Shown one piece after another: positions 48,916-58,339 of a stretch of 64,000 nt of DNA. The translations under genes and the position numbers were made by a program. The DNA comes from Mesorhizobium loti CJ3sym (lineage in GTDB: Bacteria; Pseudomonadota; Alphaproteobacteria; Rhizobiales; Rhizobiaceae), in assembly GCF_000472785.1 (NCBI RefSeq), contig NZ_AXAL01000014.1, positions 124,001 through 188,000 of the forward strand, written 5' to 3'. The notes below the pieces were generated by a model. That model did no database searches, was not told the DNA's origin, and saw only the letters and a list, made by a program, of their open reading frames with translations. The stretch's first letter is position 1; each line of letters starts with the position of its first letter.

Positions 48916-50453
48916 CAGCTGTGGCCCTCCGCCCCGGTCATCAGCAGGCCGAGCCGCGCGATCGTCGCATCAGCGCTGTCCAGCGTGCCGACAATGCGGC
49001 CCTCATACATCACCGCGATGCGATCGCAGAGCACCAGCAGCTCTTCCAGATCCTCGCCGATGACGATGATGCCGCAGCCCTTGGCCCGCATGTCGAGGAA
49101 CTTTTCATGGATGAACCGGGCGGCACCGATGTCGAGGCCGCGCGTCGGCTGCGAAACGATCAACACCTTCGGGTCGAAAGCCAGTTCGCGCGCCAAGAGC
49201 GCCTTCTGCAGGTTGCCGCCGGACAGGGCCCCGGCGCGGGTCATCGGCCCGGGACACCTGATGTCATAGGCCTTGATCTGTTCTTCGGCAAAGGCGCGGA
49301 TCGCATCCGGCTTGAGCAGGCCCTTGGCTGAAAAGGCGGCGGTGCCGATGCGCGGCAGCACCATGGAATCGGCGAGTGGCAAATTGGTCACCAGACCGGT
49401 CGTCATGCGGTCTTCCGGGATGCGCCCGAGGCCGAGCGCCTGCACCTCGCGCGGCGAAAACCGCGACACCTTCTGGCCGGCGATCGTCATTTGGCCAGCA
49501 TCGGGCGCGCGCACGCCGGAGATCACCTCGGCGAGCGCCCGCTGGCCATTGCCCGACACGCCGGCAATGCCGAGGATTTCGCCGGCACGAACTGCAAGCG
49601 ACACGTCGCGCAGCACCGTGCCCGAATGCTTTGAGGTGGAAATGCCGTCAAGCGTCAGCACCGCTGCGCCGGGCGTCGATGGTCCCCGCGCCGGCGGCAC
49701 GATCTCGTGGCCGCACATCAGTTGCGCCATTTCAGCCGACGTCGTGTTGGCCGGGTCATCGACACGGCCGGCGACACGGCCAAGCCGCAGCACCGTGCAG
49801 CGATGCGTCAGCGCCCGCACCTCGTTGAGCTTGTGCGAGATGAAGATGATGCCGAGGCCTTGCGCTGCCATCGACCGCAGCGCCGAGAACAGCCCGTCGA
49901 CCTCGCGAGGCGCCAGCACCGCCGTCGGCTCGTCGAGGATTAGCAGCTTGGCACCGCGAAACAGCGCCTTGACGATCTCAAGCCGCTGCTGCTCGCCGAC
50001 CGACAGCGCCGAGACCGGCAAGTCGGGATCCAGCGTCAGCCCATGCTGGCGGCTGATTTCGGCGAGACGCGCCAACCCGCCGGCACGGTCTAGCCGCCCC
50101 GATTTGCCCGGGATGCCGATGAGCAGATTTTCCAGCACCGTCAGCCGTGGCGCCAGATGAAAATGCTGGTGCACCATGCCGATGCCGGCGGCCAGCGCAT
50201 CGGCCGAACTGGTGATCCGCACCTTCTGGCCCTGGATCAGGATCTCGCCGGCATCCGGCGCATAGGCGCCGAACAGCACATTCATCAGCGTCGTCTTGCC
50301 GGCGCCGTTCTCGCCCAGCAGCCCGAGGATCTCGCCCGGCGCAACACTGAGGTCGACAGCCTCGTTCGCCTTGACGGCGCCGAAGCTCTTGGTGATGCCG
50401 CGCATTTCGATGAGTGGGCCGGGCGTCGGCAAGGATACTCCTGATCGCTTCAC
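48915..50453 (-). CDS. Nucleoside-type ABC transporter, duplicated ATPase (YufO-like)
   Basis: A 512-residue protein of two fused ATPase domains, as in RbsA and YufO. Domain 1: Walker A GENGAGKTT at about residue 48, signature LSVGEQQRLEIVKALFRG, Walker B LLILDEPTAVL, HKLNEV. Domain 2 from ~275: a degenerate Walker A GVSGNGQRAL lacking the lysine, signature LSGGNLQKALLAREL, SQPTRGLD. Such asymmetry is normal for this family. It powers uptake through the two following permeases. A family-B repeat (50486-50693) lies between it and the BMP protein gene. The N-terminus MKRSGVSLPTPGPLIEMRG starts at 50453, just beyond the repeat edge. Confidence 0.93.
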   Translation of the reverse strand: MKRSGVSLPTPGPLIEMRGITKSFGAVKANEAVDLSVAPGEILGLLGENGAGKTTLMNVLFGAYAPDAGEILIQGQKVRITSSADALAAGIGMVHQHFHLAPRLTVLENLLIGIPGKSGRLDRAGGLARLAEISRQHGLTLDPDLPVSALSVGEQQRLEIVKALFRGAKLLILDEPTAVLAPREVDGLFSALRSMAAQGLGIIFISHKLNEVRALTHRCTVLRLGRVAGRVDDPANTTSAEMAQLMCGHEIVPPARGPSTPGAAVLTLDGISTSKHSGTVLRDVSLAVRAGEILGIAGVSGNGQRALAEVISGVRAPDAGQMTIAGQKVSRFSPREVQALGLGRIPEDRMTTGLVTNLPLADSMVLPRIGTAAFSAKGLLKPDAIRAFAEEQIKAYDIRCPGPMTRAGALSGGNLQKALLARELAFDPKVLIVSQPTRGLDIGAARFIHEKFLDMRAKGCGIIVIGEDLEELLVLCDRIAVMYEGRIVGTLDSADATIARLGLLMTGAEGHS

Positions 50454-50485
50454 AATTCAGCTTTGACCGATAGGGTTGCGCTGTA

Positions 50486-50693
50486 CCCCCCTCTGGCCTG
50501 CCGGCCATCTCCCTCAAGGGGGGAGATCGGATGTCACTTTCGGCTTTCGCTAGTTTTCCACGTCGAAGAAGAGCGCTATCGACGAAGCCGCCGATCTCCC
50601 CCCTTGAGGGGGTTGAGGAATGGTCCGCGAAGCGGGTGGAAAGCCAATTGCTTGGCTTTCCAAATGACGAACGTCCGGCAGGCCAGAGGGGGG
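50486..50693. repeat. Inverted-arm repeat, family B, copy 3
   Basis: Ends are a 19-bp perfect inverted repeat (50486-50504 and 50675-50693). Inside lies a hairpin, GGAAAGCCAA at 50638-50647 and TTGGCTTTCC at 50652-50661, with loop TTGC, shared with the copy at 61.9 kb. It separates the BMP-protein gene from the ATPase gene within one operon, where it may fold into a strong structure and reduce downstream expression. Confidence 0.88.
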
Positions 50694-50722
50694 CGCCGCG
50701 CACTACCCCCTAAAACCCGACA

Positions 50723-51754
50723 TCAATCCGAAACCGGCGTGTTCTCGTCGACATCGACGCGGAAATTGCCTTCCAGAATCTCGGCCTTCTTCTTCTCGAC
50801 CAGGTCCTTGACGTCGGCGGGCAGCGTCTTGTCGAACTTGTGGTAGGGCGCCAGGAACGAGCCGCCCTTGGCCATGCGCGAGAAATCGCCATAGTCCTGC
50901 GCGGTGAAGACGCCGGCCTTGACCAGCTTGATCGCCTGTTCGACCGTCGGATACATGTCCCAGACCGGGCCGGTGATGACCGTATCGGGGCCGAGGCTCG
51001 ACTGGTCGGACATGTTGGAGATGGCGAGGATCTTCTTGTCGACCGCCGCCTCGATGACGCCGAAACGCTCGGCATAGATGACATCGACACCGGCATCGAT
51101 CTGCGCGACAGCGGCTTCCTTGGCCTTTGGCGGATCGAAGAAGGAGCCGATGAAGGAAACCTTCTTCTTGATGTTCGGATTGACCTCCTTGGCGCCGGCG
51201 AAGAAGGCGTTGACCAGCCGGTTCACTTCCGGAATGCCCATCGCCGCGACGGCGCCGACCGTGCCCGACTTCGACATCTTGCCGGCGATGATGCCGGAGA
51301 GATAGGCGGGCTCATGGATCCAATTGTCGAAGACGCCGAAATTGGGTTCGGCCGGGCCGGCGCCTGAGCCGAACAGGAAGGCGGTCTTCGGAAACTGCTT
51401 GGCCGTGCGCCGCGACTCGCGCTCGGCCGCGAAGGCATCGCCCAGCACCAGCTGGTAGCCGCCTTGCGCATATTCGCGCATGACGCGGCTGAAATCGGCG
51501 GTCTGCACTTTTTCAGACCATTTGTATTCGATGCCGAGTTCCTTTTGCGCCTTCAGCAGCGCGACATGGACCTGATTGTCCCACGGCTCCTCGATCGGTG
51601 TGGCGAAGATCGCCGCCACTTTCAGCTTCTTGTCCTTGGCGAAGGCGGCGCCCGGCAGCATCGCCGCGGCGAGACCCAGCGCGCCAAGCTCCAGCACATT
51701 GCGCCGCGACAGCCCGTCGCGCTTTATCTGGAATTTGTTGTTCCGGTTTTCCAT
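50723..51754 (-). CDS. BMP family ABC transporter substrate-binding protein (Tat-exported)
   Basis: A 343-residue binding protein of the BMP/Med family, which binds nucleosides or related ligands for the following ATPase/permease set. The N-terminus carries a twin-arginine signal (GLSRRNVLELGALGLAAAMLPGAAFA, Arg17-Arg18), so it should be exported folded by Tat. Then KKLKVAAIFATPIEEPWDNQVHVAL, AFLFGSGAGPAEPNFGVFDNWIHEPAYLSGIIAGKMSKSG and NMSDQSSLGPDTVITGPVWDMYPTV are family-like segments. It is the first gene of the operon. Its promoter region holds an 18-bp dyad (51838-51855). The ligand cannot be told from sequence. Confidence 0.93.
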   Translation of the reverse strand: MENRNNKFQIKRDGLSRRNVLELGALGLAAAMLPGAAFAKDKKLKVAAIFATPIEEPWDNQVHVALLKAQKELGIEYKWSEKVQTADFSRVMREYAQGGYQLVLGDAFAAERESRRTAKQFPKTAFLFGSGAGPAEPNFGVFDNWIHEPAYLSGIIAGKMSKSGTVGAVAAMGIPEVNRLVNAFFAGAKEVNPNIKKKVSFIGSFFDPPKAKEAAVAQIDAGVDVIYAERFGVIEAAVDKKILAISNMSDQSSLGPDTVITGPVWDMYPTVEQAIKLVKAGVFTAQDYGDFSRMAKGGSFLAPYHKFDKTLPADVKDLVEKKKAEILEGNFRVDVDENTPVSD

Positions 51755-51837
51755 TGCATTCCCCTCTGTTCGACAGCCGTGTCGAGCCGGTTGTTCACGA
51801 AAATGTCAGACGGGGAACTATGGAACGGGTCCGGACT

Positions 51838-51855
51838 TTTGTCCACATGGTCAAA
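51838..51855. promoter_or_regulatory. Candidate operator upstream of the BMP operon
   Basis: TTTGTCCACATGGTCAAA fits TTTG-n-CCA-nn-TGG-n-CAAA, symmetric at 14 of 18 positions, about 84 bp upstream of the BMP-protein ATG. Such dyads bind dimeric regulators of GntR or LacI type. No regulator gene adjoins the operon, so control would come from elsewhere. Confidence 0.45.
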
Positions 51856-51860
51856 TTTGT

Positions 51861-51890
51861 CAGGCCAGATGGAATCTCCCATCTGGCCTG
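51861..51890. terminator. Terminator-like hairpin after pcaF
   Basis: A 12-bp perfect stem (51861-51872 and 51879-51890; CAGGCCAGATGG/CCATCTGGCCTG) with loop AATCTC lies 17 bases past the pcaF stop on the minus strand. A modest A/T tail (ACAAATTT) follows. It probably ends the pcaIJF transcript just before the promoter of the BMP operon. Confidence 0.6.
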
Positions 51891-51906
51891 CCGAAAGGGC
51901 TTCAGA

Positions 51907-53112
<1,206 letters not shown>

Positions 53113-53113
53113 G

Positions 53114-53908
53114 TCAGGCAGCTTTCCCTTTTCCGCTTCCTTCATGCGCCGCCTTAGTACGGGCCTGCAGGTCGCGCAATGTCTTGAGTTCGAGTTCGCT
53201 TGGCGGCGGGGTTTCGTCAAGTGCGGCGGCGAACTTGACCATCCAGCCACAGGTTTCCTGCACCTGCTGGCGCGTCACGCCCGGATGCAGCGACACGACG
53301 GTGAATTCCTTCGTCGCCGGGTCCGGCCTCCAGATGGCGAGATCGGTGATCAGCAAGGTCGGGCCAGCAGTATCGATGCCCAGTCGCTGACGGTGATCGC
53401 CGCCTTCGCCATGGCCGAACGAAGTAAAAAAGTCGATCTTTTCGACCATGCCGCGCCTGGTCTGCGCCATGGTGATGTAGATCTCCTTCGACGAGGTCGC
53501 GATCTCCGGCGCGCCGCCGCCACCGGGCAGCCGTGTCTTGGGATGGAAATAGTCGCCGATGACCGTGGTGTTGATGTTGCCGAACTTGTCGAGCTGGGCG
53601 GCACCGAGGAAACCGATCGAGATGCGGCCGCCCTGCAGCCAGTAGCGGAACATCTCCGGCACCGCGACGGTGGTGACCGCGGTCTCGCACAATTCGCCAT
53701 CGCCGATCGAGAGCGGCAGCACATCGGGCGCGGTGCCGATCGTGCCACTCTCATAGATCAAGGTGATGCCAGGCGCATGCGTCAGCCGCGCCACATTGCA
53801 GGCGGCGGAAGGCGCGCCGATGCCGACAAAGCAGACATCGTCATTCCCCAGCGCGCGGCTGGCGGCGATGGTCATCATCTCGTTGGGGGTGAAGCCCAGC
53901 CCACTCAT
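53114..53908 (-). CDS. pcaJ: 3-oxoadipate CoA-transferase subunit B
   Basis: A 264-residue beta-subunit-type CoA-transferase. The catalytic glutamate lies in YESGTIG (Glu53); PEMFRYWLQGGRISIGFLGAAQLDKFGNINTTVIGDY is the conserved family core. With the alpha subunit it moves CoA from succinyl-CoA onto 3-oxoadipate. The sequences resemble the glutaconate-CoA-transferase-like subtype used as PcaIJ in many Rhizobiales, so the name is by context. It overlaps the alpha subunit gene by four bases and leads straight into pcaF. Start chosen at 53908; the frame extends to 54022, but this would overlap the alpha subunit. Confidence 0.88.
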   Translation of the reverse strand: MSGLGFTPNEMMTIAASRALGNDDVCFVGIGAPSAACNVARLTHAPGITLIYESGTIGTAPDVLPLSIGDGELCETAVTTVAVPEMFRYWLQGGRISIGFLGAAQLDKFGNINTTVIGDYFHPKTRLPGGGGAPEIATSSKEIYITMAQTRRGMVEKIDFFTSFGHGEGGDHRQRLGIDTAGPTLLITDLAIWRPDPATKEFTVVSLHPGVTRQQVQETCGWMVKFAAALDETPPPSELELKTLRDLQARTKAAHEGSGKGKAA

Positions 53909-54762
53909 GCCGCTTTCCTCAGATGCTCGACTCGGGCCGCGAAATCGTCGGCGCTCTTTTCGATGACGTTTGCCTGCATCCAGGCTTGGAACTTTTCCCG
54001 GTCGGCGGCGATCTCGTCCCATTCCAGATAGGCGGCGTTGTCGCGCGCATAATAGCCGTGGGCGTAGGACGGGTGCGAGCCGCCGGGCACGACCGATATC
54101 GCCGCGATGGTCCAGCGCGGCAGCACGGTCAGATTGGGATGCAGATCGTCGAAATTGTCGACCACTTCCTCGACCGTCACCACGGCGCGCCTGGCGGCCA
54201 GCACCGCTTCCTTCTGGATGCCGATGATGCCTTCGACCAGAACATTGCCTTTTTTGTCGGCCTTCTGCGCATGGATGAAGGTGACGTCAGGCCGGATCGA
54301 GGGAACGGCCGCCAGCACCTCGCCGGTGAACGGACAGGTGACCGACTTGATGTTCGGATTGACCGCCGCCAAACCGGCGCCACGATAGCCGCGAAACACC
54401 GCGCAGGGCAGACCGGCAGCGCCCGCCTCATAGGCATTGGCCATGCCGGCATGGCTGTGCTCCTCGACCTCGATCGACCGGGGAAAGCCGTTCTCGATGG
54501 CGTCGCGGGCGCGCCGCAGCAGGCCGACGCCCGGATTGCCGACATAAGAGAAGATGATCTTCTTCGCCATGCCCATGCCGATCATCTGGTCGTAGATCAG
54601 GTCCGGCGTCATGCGGATCAGGGTCAGGTCGCGAAACCCCTGGCGGATCGCCTCGTGTGCCGCCGCCGTCGGGATCAGATGGGTGAAGCCTTCGAAGGCG
54701 ACGGAGTCGCCATTGTTCAAATTCTCCGCAACGGCCTGTTTGAGCGGCAGGAACTTGACCAT
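53905..54762 (-). CDS. pcaI: 3-oxoadipate CoA-transferase subunit A
   Basis: A 285-residue alpha subunit of a family I CoA-transferase. MVKFLPLKQAVAENLNNGDSVAFEGFTHLIPTAAAHEAIRQGF contains the CoA-binding glycine-rich region, and FSYVGNPGVGLLRRARDAIENG and VEEHSHAGMANAYEAGAAGLP are subtype marks. Together with PcaJ it activates 3-oxoadipate to its CoA thioester. It is first in the pcaIJF operon, and its 3' end overlaps pcaJ (ATGA). Transcription starts toward the left from the 119-bp gap shared with the IclR-type regulator, which holds a perfect palindrome at 54786-54800. Confidence 0.88.
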   Translation of the reverse strand: MVKFLPLKQAVAENLNNGDSVAFEGFTHLIPTAAAHEAIRQGFRDLTLIRMTPDLIYDQMIGMGMAKKIIFSYVGNPGVGLLRRARDAIENGFPRSIEVEEHSHAGMANAYEAGAAGLPCAVFRGYRGAGLAAVNPNIKSVTCPFTGEVLAAVPSIRPDVTFIHAQKADKKGNVLVEGIIGIQKEAVLAARRAVVTVEEVVDNFDDLHPNLTVLPRWTIAAISVVPGGSHPSYAHGYYARDNAAYLEWDEIAADREKFQAWMQANVIEKSADDFAARVEHLRKAA

Positions 54763-54785
54763 CGCATTGGCTCCGGATTCAAAAA

Positions 54786-54800
54786 GTTCGCATTGCGAAC
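54786..54800. promoter_or_regulatory. Candidate PcaR operator
   Basis: GTTCGCATTGCGAAC is a perfect 7+1+7 palindrome in the 119-bp gap between divergent pcaI and the IclR-type gene. The GTTCGC/GCGAAC half matches sites of IclR-family regulators of aromatic catabolism such as PcaR/PobR. It lies 24 bp before the pcaI ATG and about 80 bp before the regulator. Confidence 0.65.
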
Positions 54801-54881
54801 ATATGTATTATATGCGATACTTTCTATGCTAGGGGATGGCACAGAGTCAATCCCGGCAATGATGCCGTTCCGAGGACACGA

Positions 54882-55652
54882 ATGGACGACGAGGCTGTTT
54901 CCCGTGACCATGTCGGCTCGCTCGAGCGTGGCCTTGCCGTCATGGAAATCCTCGCACGTCATCCCTCGGGCATGACATTGACCGAGATGGCCGAGGAAGC
55001 CGGCCTGACCCGCGCCGGCGCCCGTCGTTTCCTGCTGACGCTTGTTGCCACCGGCTATGCCACGCAGGACGGCCGTGTGTTTTCGCTGTCGCCGCGCCTG
55101 CTGACCATCGCACGCACCTGGCTCGGCGGCGGCTCGCTGTGGAGCTTTGCCGCGCCCACCATGCGCGCGGTGGCGGCGCAGCTGAACGAGGCCTGCTCGG
55201 CGGCGATCCTGTCGGGCCACGATGTCGTCTATGTCGCCCGCATTCCCGGCCGCCGTATCCTCAGTGTATCGCTCGATGTCGGCACCAGGCTGCCGGCCTA
55301 TTGCACGTCGATGGGCCGCATCCTGCTGGCTGGGCTGACACCAGGGGAATTGGAGGCATTTCTCAGCCAAGCGACCATAGAGAGACGGACGCCGAAGACG
55401 ATCGTCGACATTAGGCTGCTTGCCGGCGCCATCGGCAGAGCGAAGGCCGCCGGCTTTGCCATCGTCGACGAGGAGCTGGAGCTCGGCCTGCGTTCCATCG
55501 CCGTGCCGATCCGCGACCGGGCGGAACGCACGGTCGCGGCCATCAATGTCTCGACGCAATCGGCGCGATTTTCGGTCGCGGAGATGGAGCGGGAAATCCT
55601 GCCGGCGCTGCTTGAGGCCAGGCAGCGCATTGAGGATTTTTTCGTGGTTTAG
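54882..55652 (+). CDS. pcaR: IclR family regulator of the pca genes
   Basis: A 256-residue IclR-type regulator. The winged helix-turn-helix (residues ~12-70; SLERGLAVMEILARHPSGMTLTEMAEEAGLTRAGARRFLLTLVATGYA) is followed by the ligand domain (ACSAAILSGHDVVYVARIPG, LPAYCTSMGRILLAGL, GFAIVDEELELGLRSIAVPIRD). The RAGARRFLLTL helix is like that of PcaR/PobR regulators, which respond to 3-oxoadipate or aromatic acids. It is divergent from pcaIJF with a shared operator-like palindrome, so activation of the pca operon is likely. It converges with puuB. Confidence 0.9.
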   Translation: MDDEAVSRDHVGSLERGLAVMEILARHPSGMTLTEMAEEAGLTRAGARRFLLTLVATGYATQDGRVFSLSPRLLTIARTWLGGGSLWSFAAPTMRAVAAQLNEACSAAILSGHDVVYVARIPGRRILSVSLDVGTRLPAYCTSMGRILLAGLTPGELEAFLSQATIERRTPKTIVDIRLLAGAIGRAKAAGFAIVDEELELGLRSIAVPIRDRAERTVAAINVSTQSARFSVAEMEREILPALLEARQRIEDFFVV

Positions 55653-55659
55653 GTCGACC

Positions 55660-56958
55660 TCAATGCTTGATGCGATCCCGCATCGCGTACCAAAGCATGC
55701 CCAGCACGTAGAGCGGACCACGCAGCGTCGTTCCACCGGGAAACGGCATCGGCGTCAGCGTCGAGAAGAGGTCGAGCCGTGAGGCATCCCCCGTAATCGC
55801 TTCCGCCAGCAGCTTGCCCGACAGCGTCGACAGGATGACGCCCTTGCCGGAATAGCCATGCGCGAAATAGACCTCGCCATAGTGCCCGACATGCGGCAGC
55901 CGCGACGTCGTCACCGACACCAGCCCGCCCCAGGCATGATCGATGCGGCAACCCTTGAGCTGCGGAAAGGTGGCTTCCATATGCGGCCGCACGAAGCCGG
56001 CAATGTCGGCCGGCGGCGACGGCGTGTAGCGCTCGCCGCCGCCAAACAGCAGCCGCCCATCCGCCGACATGCGGTAGTAGTTGACGACGAAGCGCGTGTC
56101 CGACACCGCGACATTGGTCGGGATGACGTTGCGTTTGCCTTCCAGCGGCTCGGTAGCGACGATGTAGTTGCCGACCGGCATGATGCGGCTGTTGACGCGC
56201 GGCTCCAGCCCATTGAGCAGCGCATCACCGGCCAAGACGACATGCTTGGCCTTGACCGAACCCTTTGACGTCGAGACCCGGATCGAAGGCTCGCGCTCCA
56301 GTTTCACCGCCACCGAATTCTCATGGATGACGACGCCGGCGGCCACTGCCGCGCGGGCAAGGCCGAGCGTGTAGTTCAGCGGATGCATGTGGCCGCCCAG
56401 CGGCTCATACATCGCGCCATGGTAAGGGGTGTCGACCTTGGCCCGGGCGTCGGCCGCCGACAGGATCTCGACGTCGCGGAAATTCATCACGCTCTCGAGG
56501 CACTTTGCTTCGTCTTCCAAATCCTTGAGGTCGGAGCCGTTGACTGCGCCGACCAGATGGCCGGTCAGCCTGACATCGCAATCAATGGCATGGCGCTCGA
56601 TGATGTCGAGCACCAGTCCGCGCGCTTCGAAGGCAAGGTCGAACAGCACCTTCGCCCGTTCGGGCCCATAGAGCTTGACTAGGCCTTTGGCTCCCTTGCG
56701 CAGGCCGGGGATCATCTGGCCGCCATTGCGGCCCGAGGCGCCCCAGCCGATCTTGCCACCTTCGAGCAGCACCACCTTCAGGCCGCGCTCGGCGGCATGA
56801 AGGGCGGCCGACAGGCCGGTGCAGCCGCCACCAACGACGACAAGGTCGGCGTCGACATCGCCGGCGAGCGCCGGATAGTCCGGAGCCGTATTGGCGGTGG
56901 CGACATAATAGGATTTGCCGACATCGAGACCGGAATTGAAACCCGTTGAAGATGTCAT
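55660..56958 (-). CDS. puuB: FAD-dependent amine oxidoreductase (gamma-glutamylputrescine oxidase-like)
   Basis: A 432-residue flavoprotein of the DAO family. The dinucleotide-binding site is DLVVVGGGCTGLSAALHAAERG at about residues 36-57, with VVLLEGGKIGWGASGRNGGQM after it. The C-terminal part (SRLPHVGHYGEVYFAHGYSGKGVILSTLSGKLLAEAITG) matches PuuB-type oxidases, which oxidise gamma-glutamylputrescine, releasing peroxide and ammonia. Neighbours support it: the gamma-glutamylpolyamine-synthetase-like gene ends two bases before it and a polyamine ABC uptake system is divergent. The start at 56958 was chosen over 57249 because it begins at the usual MTSST... terminus. Confidence 0.9.
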   Translation of the reverse strand: MTSSTGFNSGLDVGKSYYVATANTAPDYPALAGDVDADLVVVGGGCTGLSAALHAAERGLKVVLLEGGKIGWGASGRNGGQMIPGLRKGAKGLVKLYGPERAKVLFDLAFEARGLVLDIIERHAIDCDVRLTGHLVGAVNGSDLKDLEDEAKCLESVMNFRDVEILSAADARAKVDTPYHGAMYEPLGGHMHPLNYTLGLARAAVAAGVVIHENSVAVKLEREPSIRVSTSKGSVKAKHVVLAGDALLNGLEPRVNSRIMPVGNYIVATEPLEGKRNVIPTNVAVSDTRFVVNYYRMSADGRLLFGGGERYTPSPPADIAGFVRPHMEATFPQLKGCRIDHAWGGLVSVTTSRLPHVGHYGEVYFAHGYSGKGVILSTLSGKLLAEAITGDASRLDLFSTLTPMPFPGGTTLRGPLYVLGMLWYAMRDRIKH

Positions 56959-56960
56959 GA

Positions 56961-58334
56961 TCACACCTTCAGCAGCAAATGGTCGCGTTCCCAGCTCGTC
57001 ACCACGCTCTGGAACAGATCGAGTTCGACGCTCTTGACGCGCAGATAGGTCTGGAAGAAATCCTCGCCGAGCAATGCCCGCACCGGTTCGCAAGCGGTGA
57101 AGCGGTCGAGCGCTTCCTCCATGGTCTTCGGCAGCGTGCTCTTCACCTTGTAGGCATTGCCCGTGGCTTCCGCCGAACGCGCCAACTTCTGCTGGACACC
57201 GAGATAGCCGGCGAGCAGCGAGCCGGCGATCGCCAGATAGGGATTGCAATCAGCACCCGGCAACCGGTTCTCCACCCGGCGCGCCGCGCGTCCTCCTGCG
57301 GGCACGCGCAAACCACAAGAACGATTGTCATGCGACCATTCGATGTTGGCCGGCGCGCTGTGGTTCGGCCTTATGCGGCGGAACGAGTTCACGTTGGGTG
57401 CAAACAGCGGCATGATCTCGGGCACATATTTCTGCAGGCCGCCGATGAAATGGCCGAACATTTCGGTGTCGGCATCGTCAGAGCTGGCAAACAGCGCATT
57501 GCCAGTCTTCTCATCGACAACCGACATGTGCAGATGCATCGAGCTGCCGGCCTGCGCCGCGATCGGCTTGGCCATGAAGGTGGCATGCATGCCGCATTGC
57601 TGCGCGGCCTGGCGCGTCAGCCGCTTGAACAGCAGCACCTGGTCGGCCAGCGGCAATGCGTCGCCATGCAGCAGATTGATCTCCAGCTGCGCCGTGCCCG
57701 ATTCATGGATCAGGGTGTCGAGCGGCAACCCGGCGGCAGCGGCATAATCATAGACGCGACGGATCACCGGCTCGAACTCTTCCAGCGCCGCCATATCATA
57801 GGGATGCTGCACGCCCTCCGCGCGGCCATTGGCGCCGACCGGCGCGGTCAGCGGTCTGTCCGGATCGGGATTGGGCGCGGTGAGATAGAATTCAAGCTCC
57901 GGCGCCACCACGGCCCGCCAGCCACGCTGGCGGTAGAGATCGAGAACGGCGCGCAGCACATGGCGCGGCGAGGTCATCCATGGCCTGCCGTCCATGTGGA
58001 AGGCGTCAGCGAAGACGTAGGCCTTGCCAGCGCCGGCACCCGGCGCCAGGCAGAGCGTCGAGACATCGGGCACCATGCGCATGTCCGGGTCCGAATAGGC
58101 AAAACCCTCATCGATCGAGCCGGTATAGCGGCCATCGATGCTGACCAGGAAGGCGCTGCTCGGCAGGTAGAGCGCGCGGTCTTCCAGGGCCTTGAGGAAT
58201 TTGGCCGTTGGCAAGGCCTTGCCGCGCAGCACGCCGTTCATGTCGGGCACCAGGCACTCGACTTCATTGATGCCGTGCTGGATCAGCCAGGCCTTGGGGT
58301 CGTTGGAGGCGATATTCGTGTTTTTGTCGGGCAT
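56961..58334 (-). CDS. puuA: Glutamine-synthetase-like gamma-glutamylpolyamine synthetase
   Basis: A 457-residue protein of the glutamine synthetase superfamily that probably ligates glutamate to putrescine at the expense of ATP, the first step of the gamma-glutamylated putrescine route. Visible: PDMNGVLRGKALP at the N-terminal beta-grasp, APELEFYLT, ESGTAQLEINLLHGDALPLAD with metal-binding glutamates, GSSMHLHMS and NPYLAIAGSLLAGYLG. It is GlnA-like but lacks the Tyr-adenylylation loop consensus I would expect in true GlnA, and PuuA-type chemistry is supported by the adjoining PuuB and Pot genes. It starts 5 bases after the glycosyltransferase stop. Confidence 0.9.
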   Translation of the reverse strand: MPDKNTNIASNDPKAWLIQHGINEVECLVPDMNGVLRGKALPTAKFLKALEDRALYLPSSAFLVSIDGRYTGSIDEGFAYSDPDMRMVPDVSTLCLAPGAGAGKAYVFADAFHMDGRPWMTSPRHVLRAVLDLYRQRGWRAVVAPELEFYLTAPNPDPDRPLTAPVGANGRAEGVQHPYDMAALEEFEPVIRRVYDYAAAAGLPLDTLIHESGTAQLEINLLHGDALPLADQVLLFKRLTRQAAQQCGMHATFMAKPIAAQAGSSMHLHMSVVDEKTGNALFASSDDADTEMFGHFIGGLQKYVPEIMPLFAPNVNSFRRIRPNHSAPANIEWSHDNRSCGLRVPAGGRAARRVENRLPGADCNPYLAIAGSLLAGYLGVQQKLARSAEATGNAYKVKSTLPKTMEEALDRFTACEPVRALLGEDFFQTYLRVKSVELDLFQSVVTSWERDHLLLKV

Positions 58335-58339
58335 TTCGT

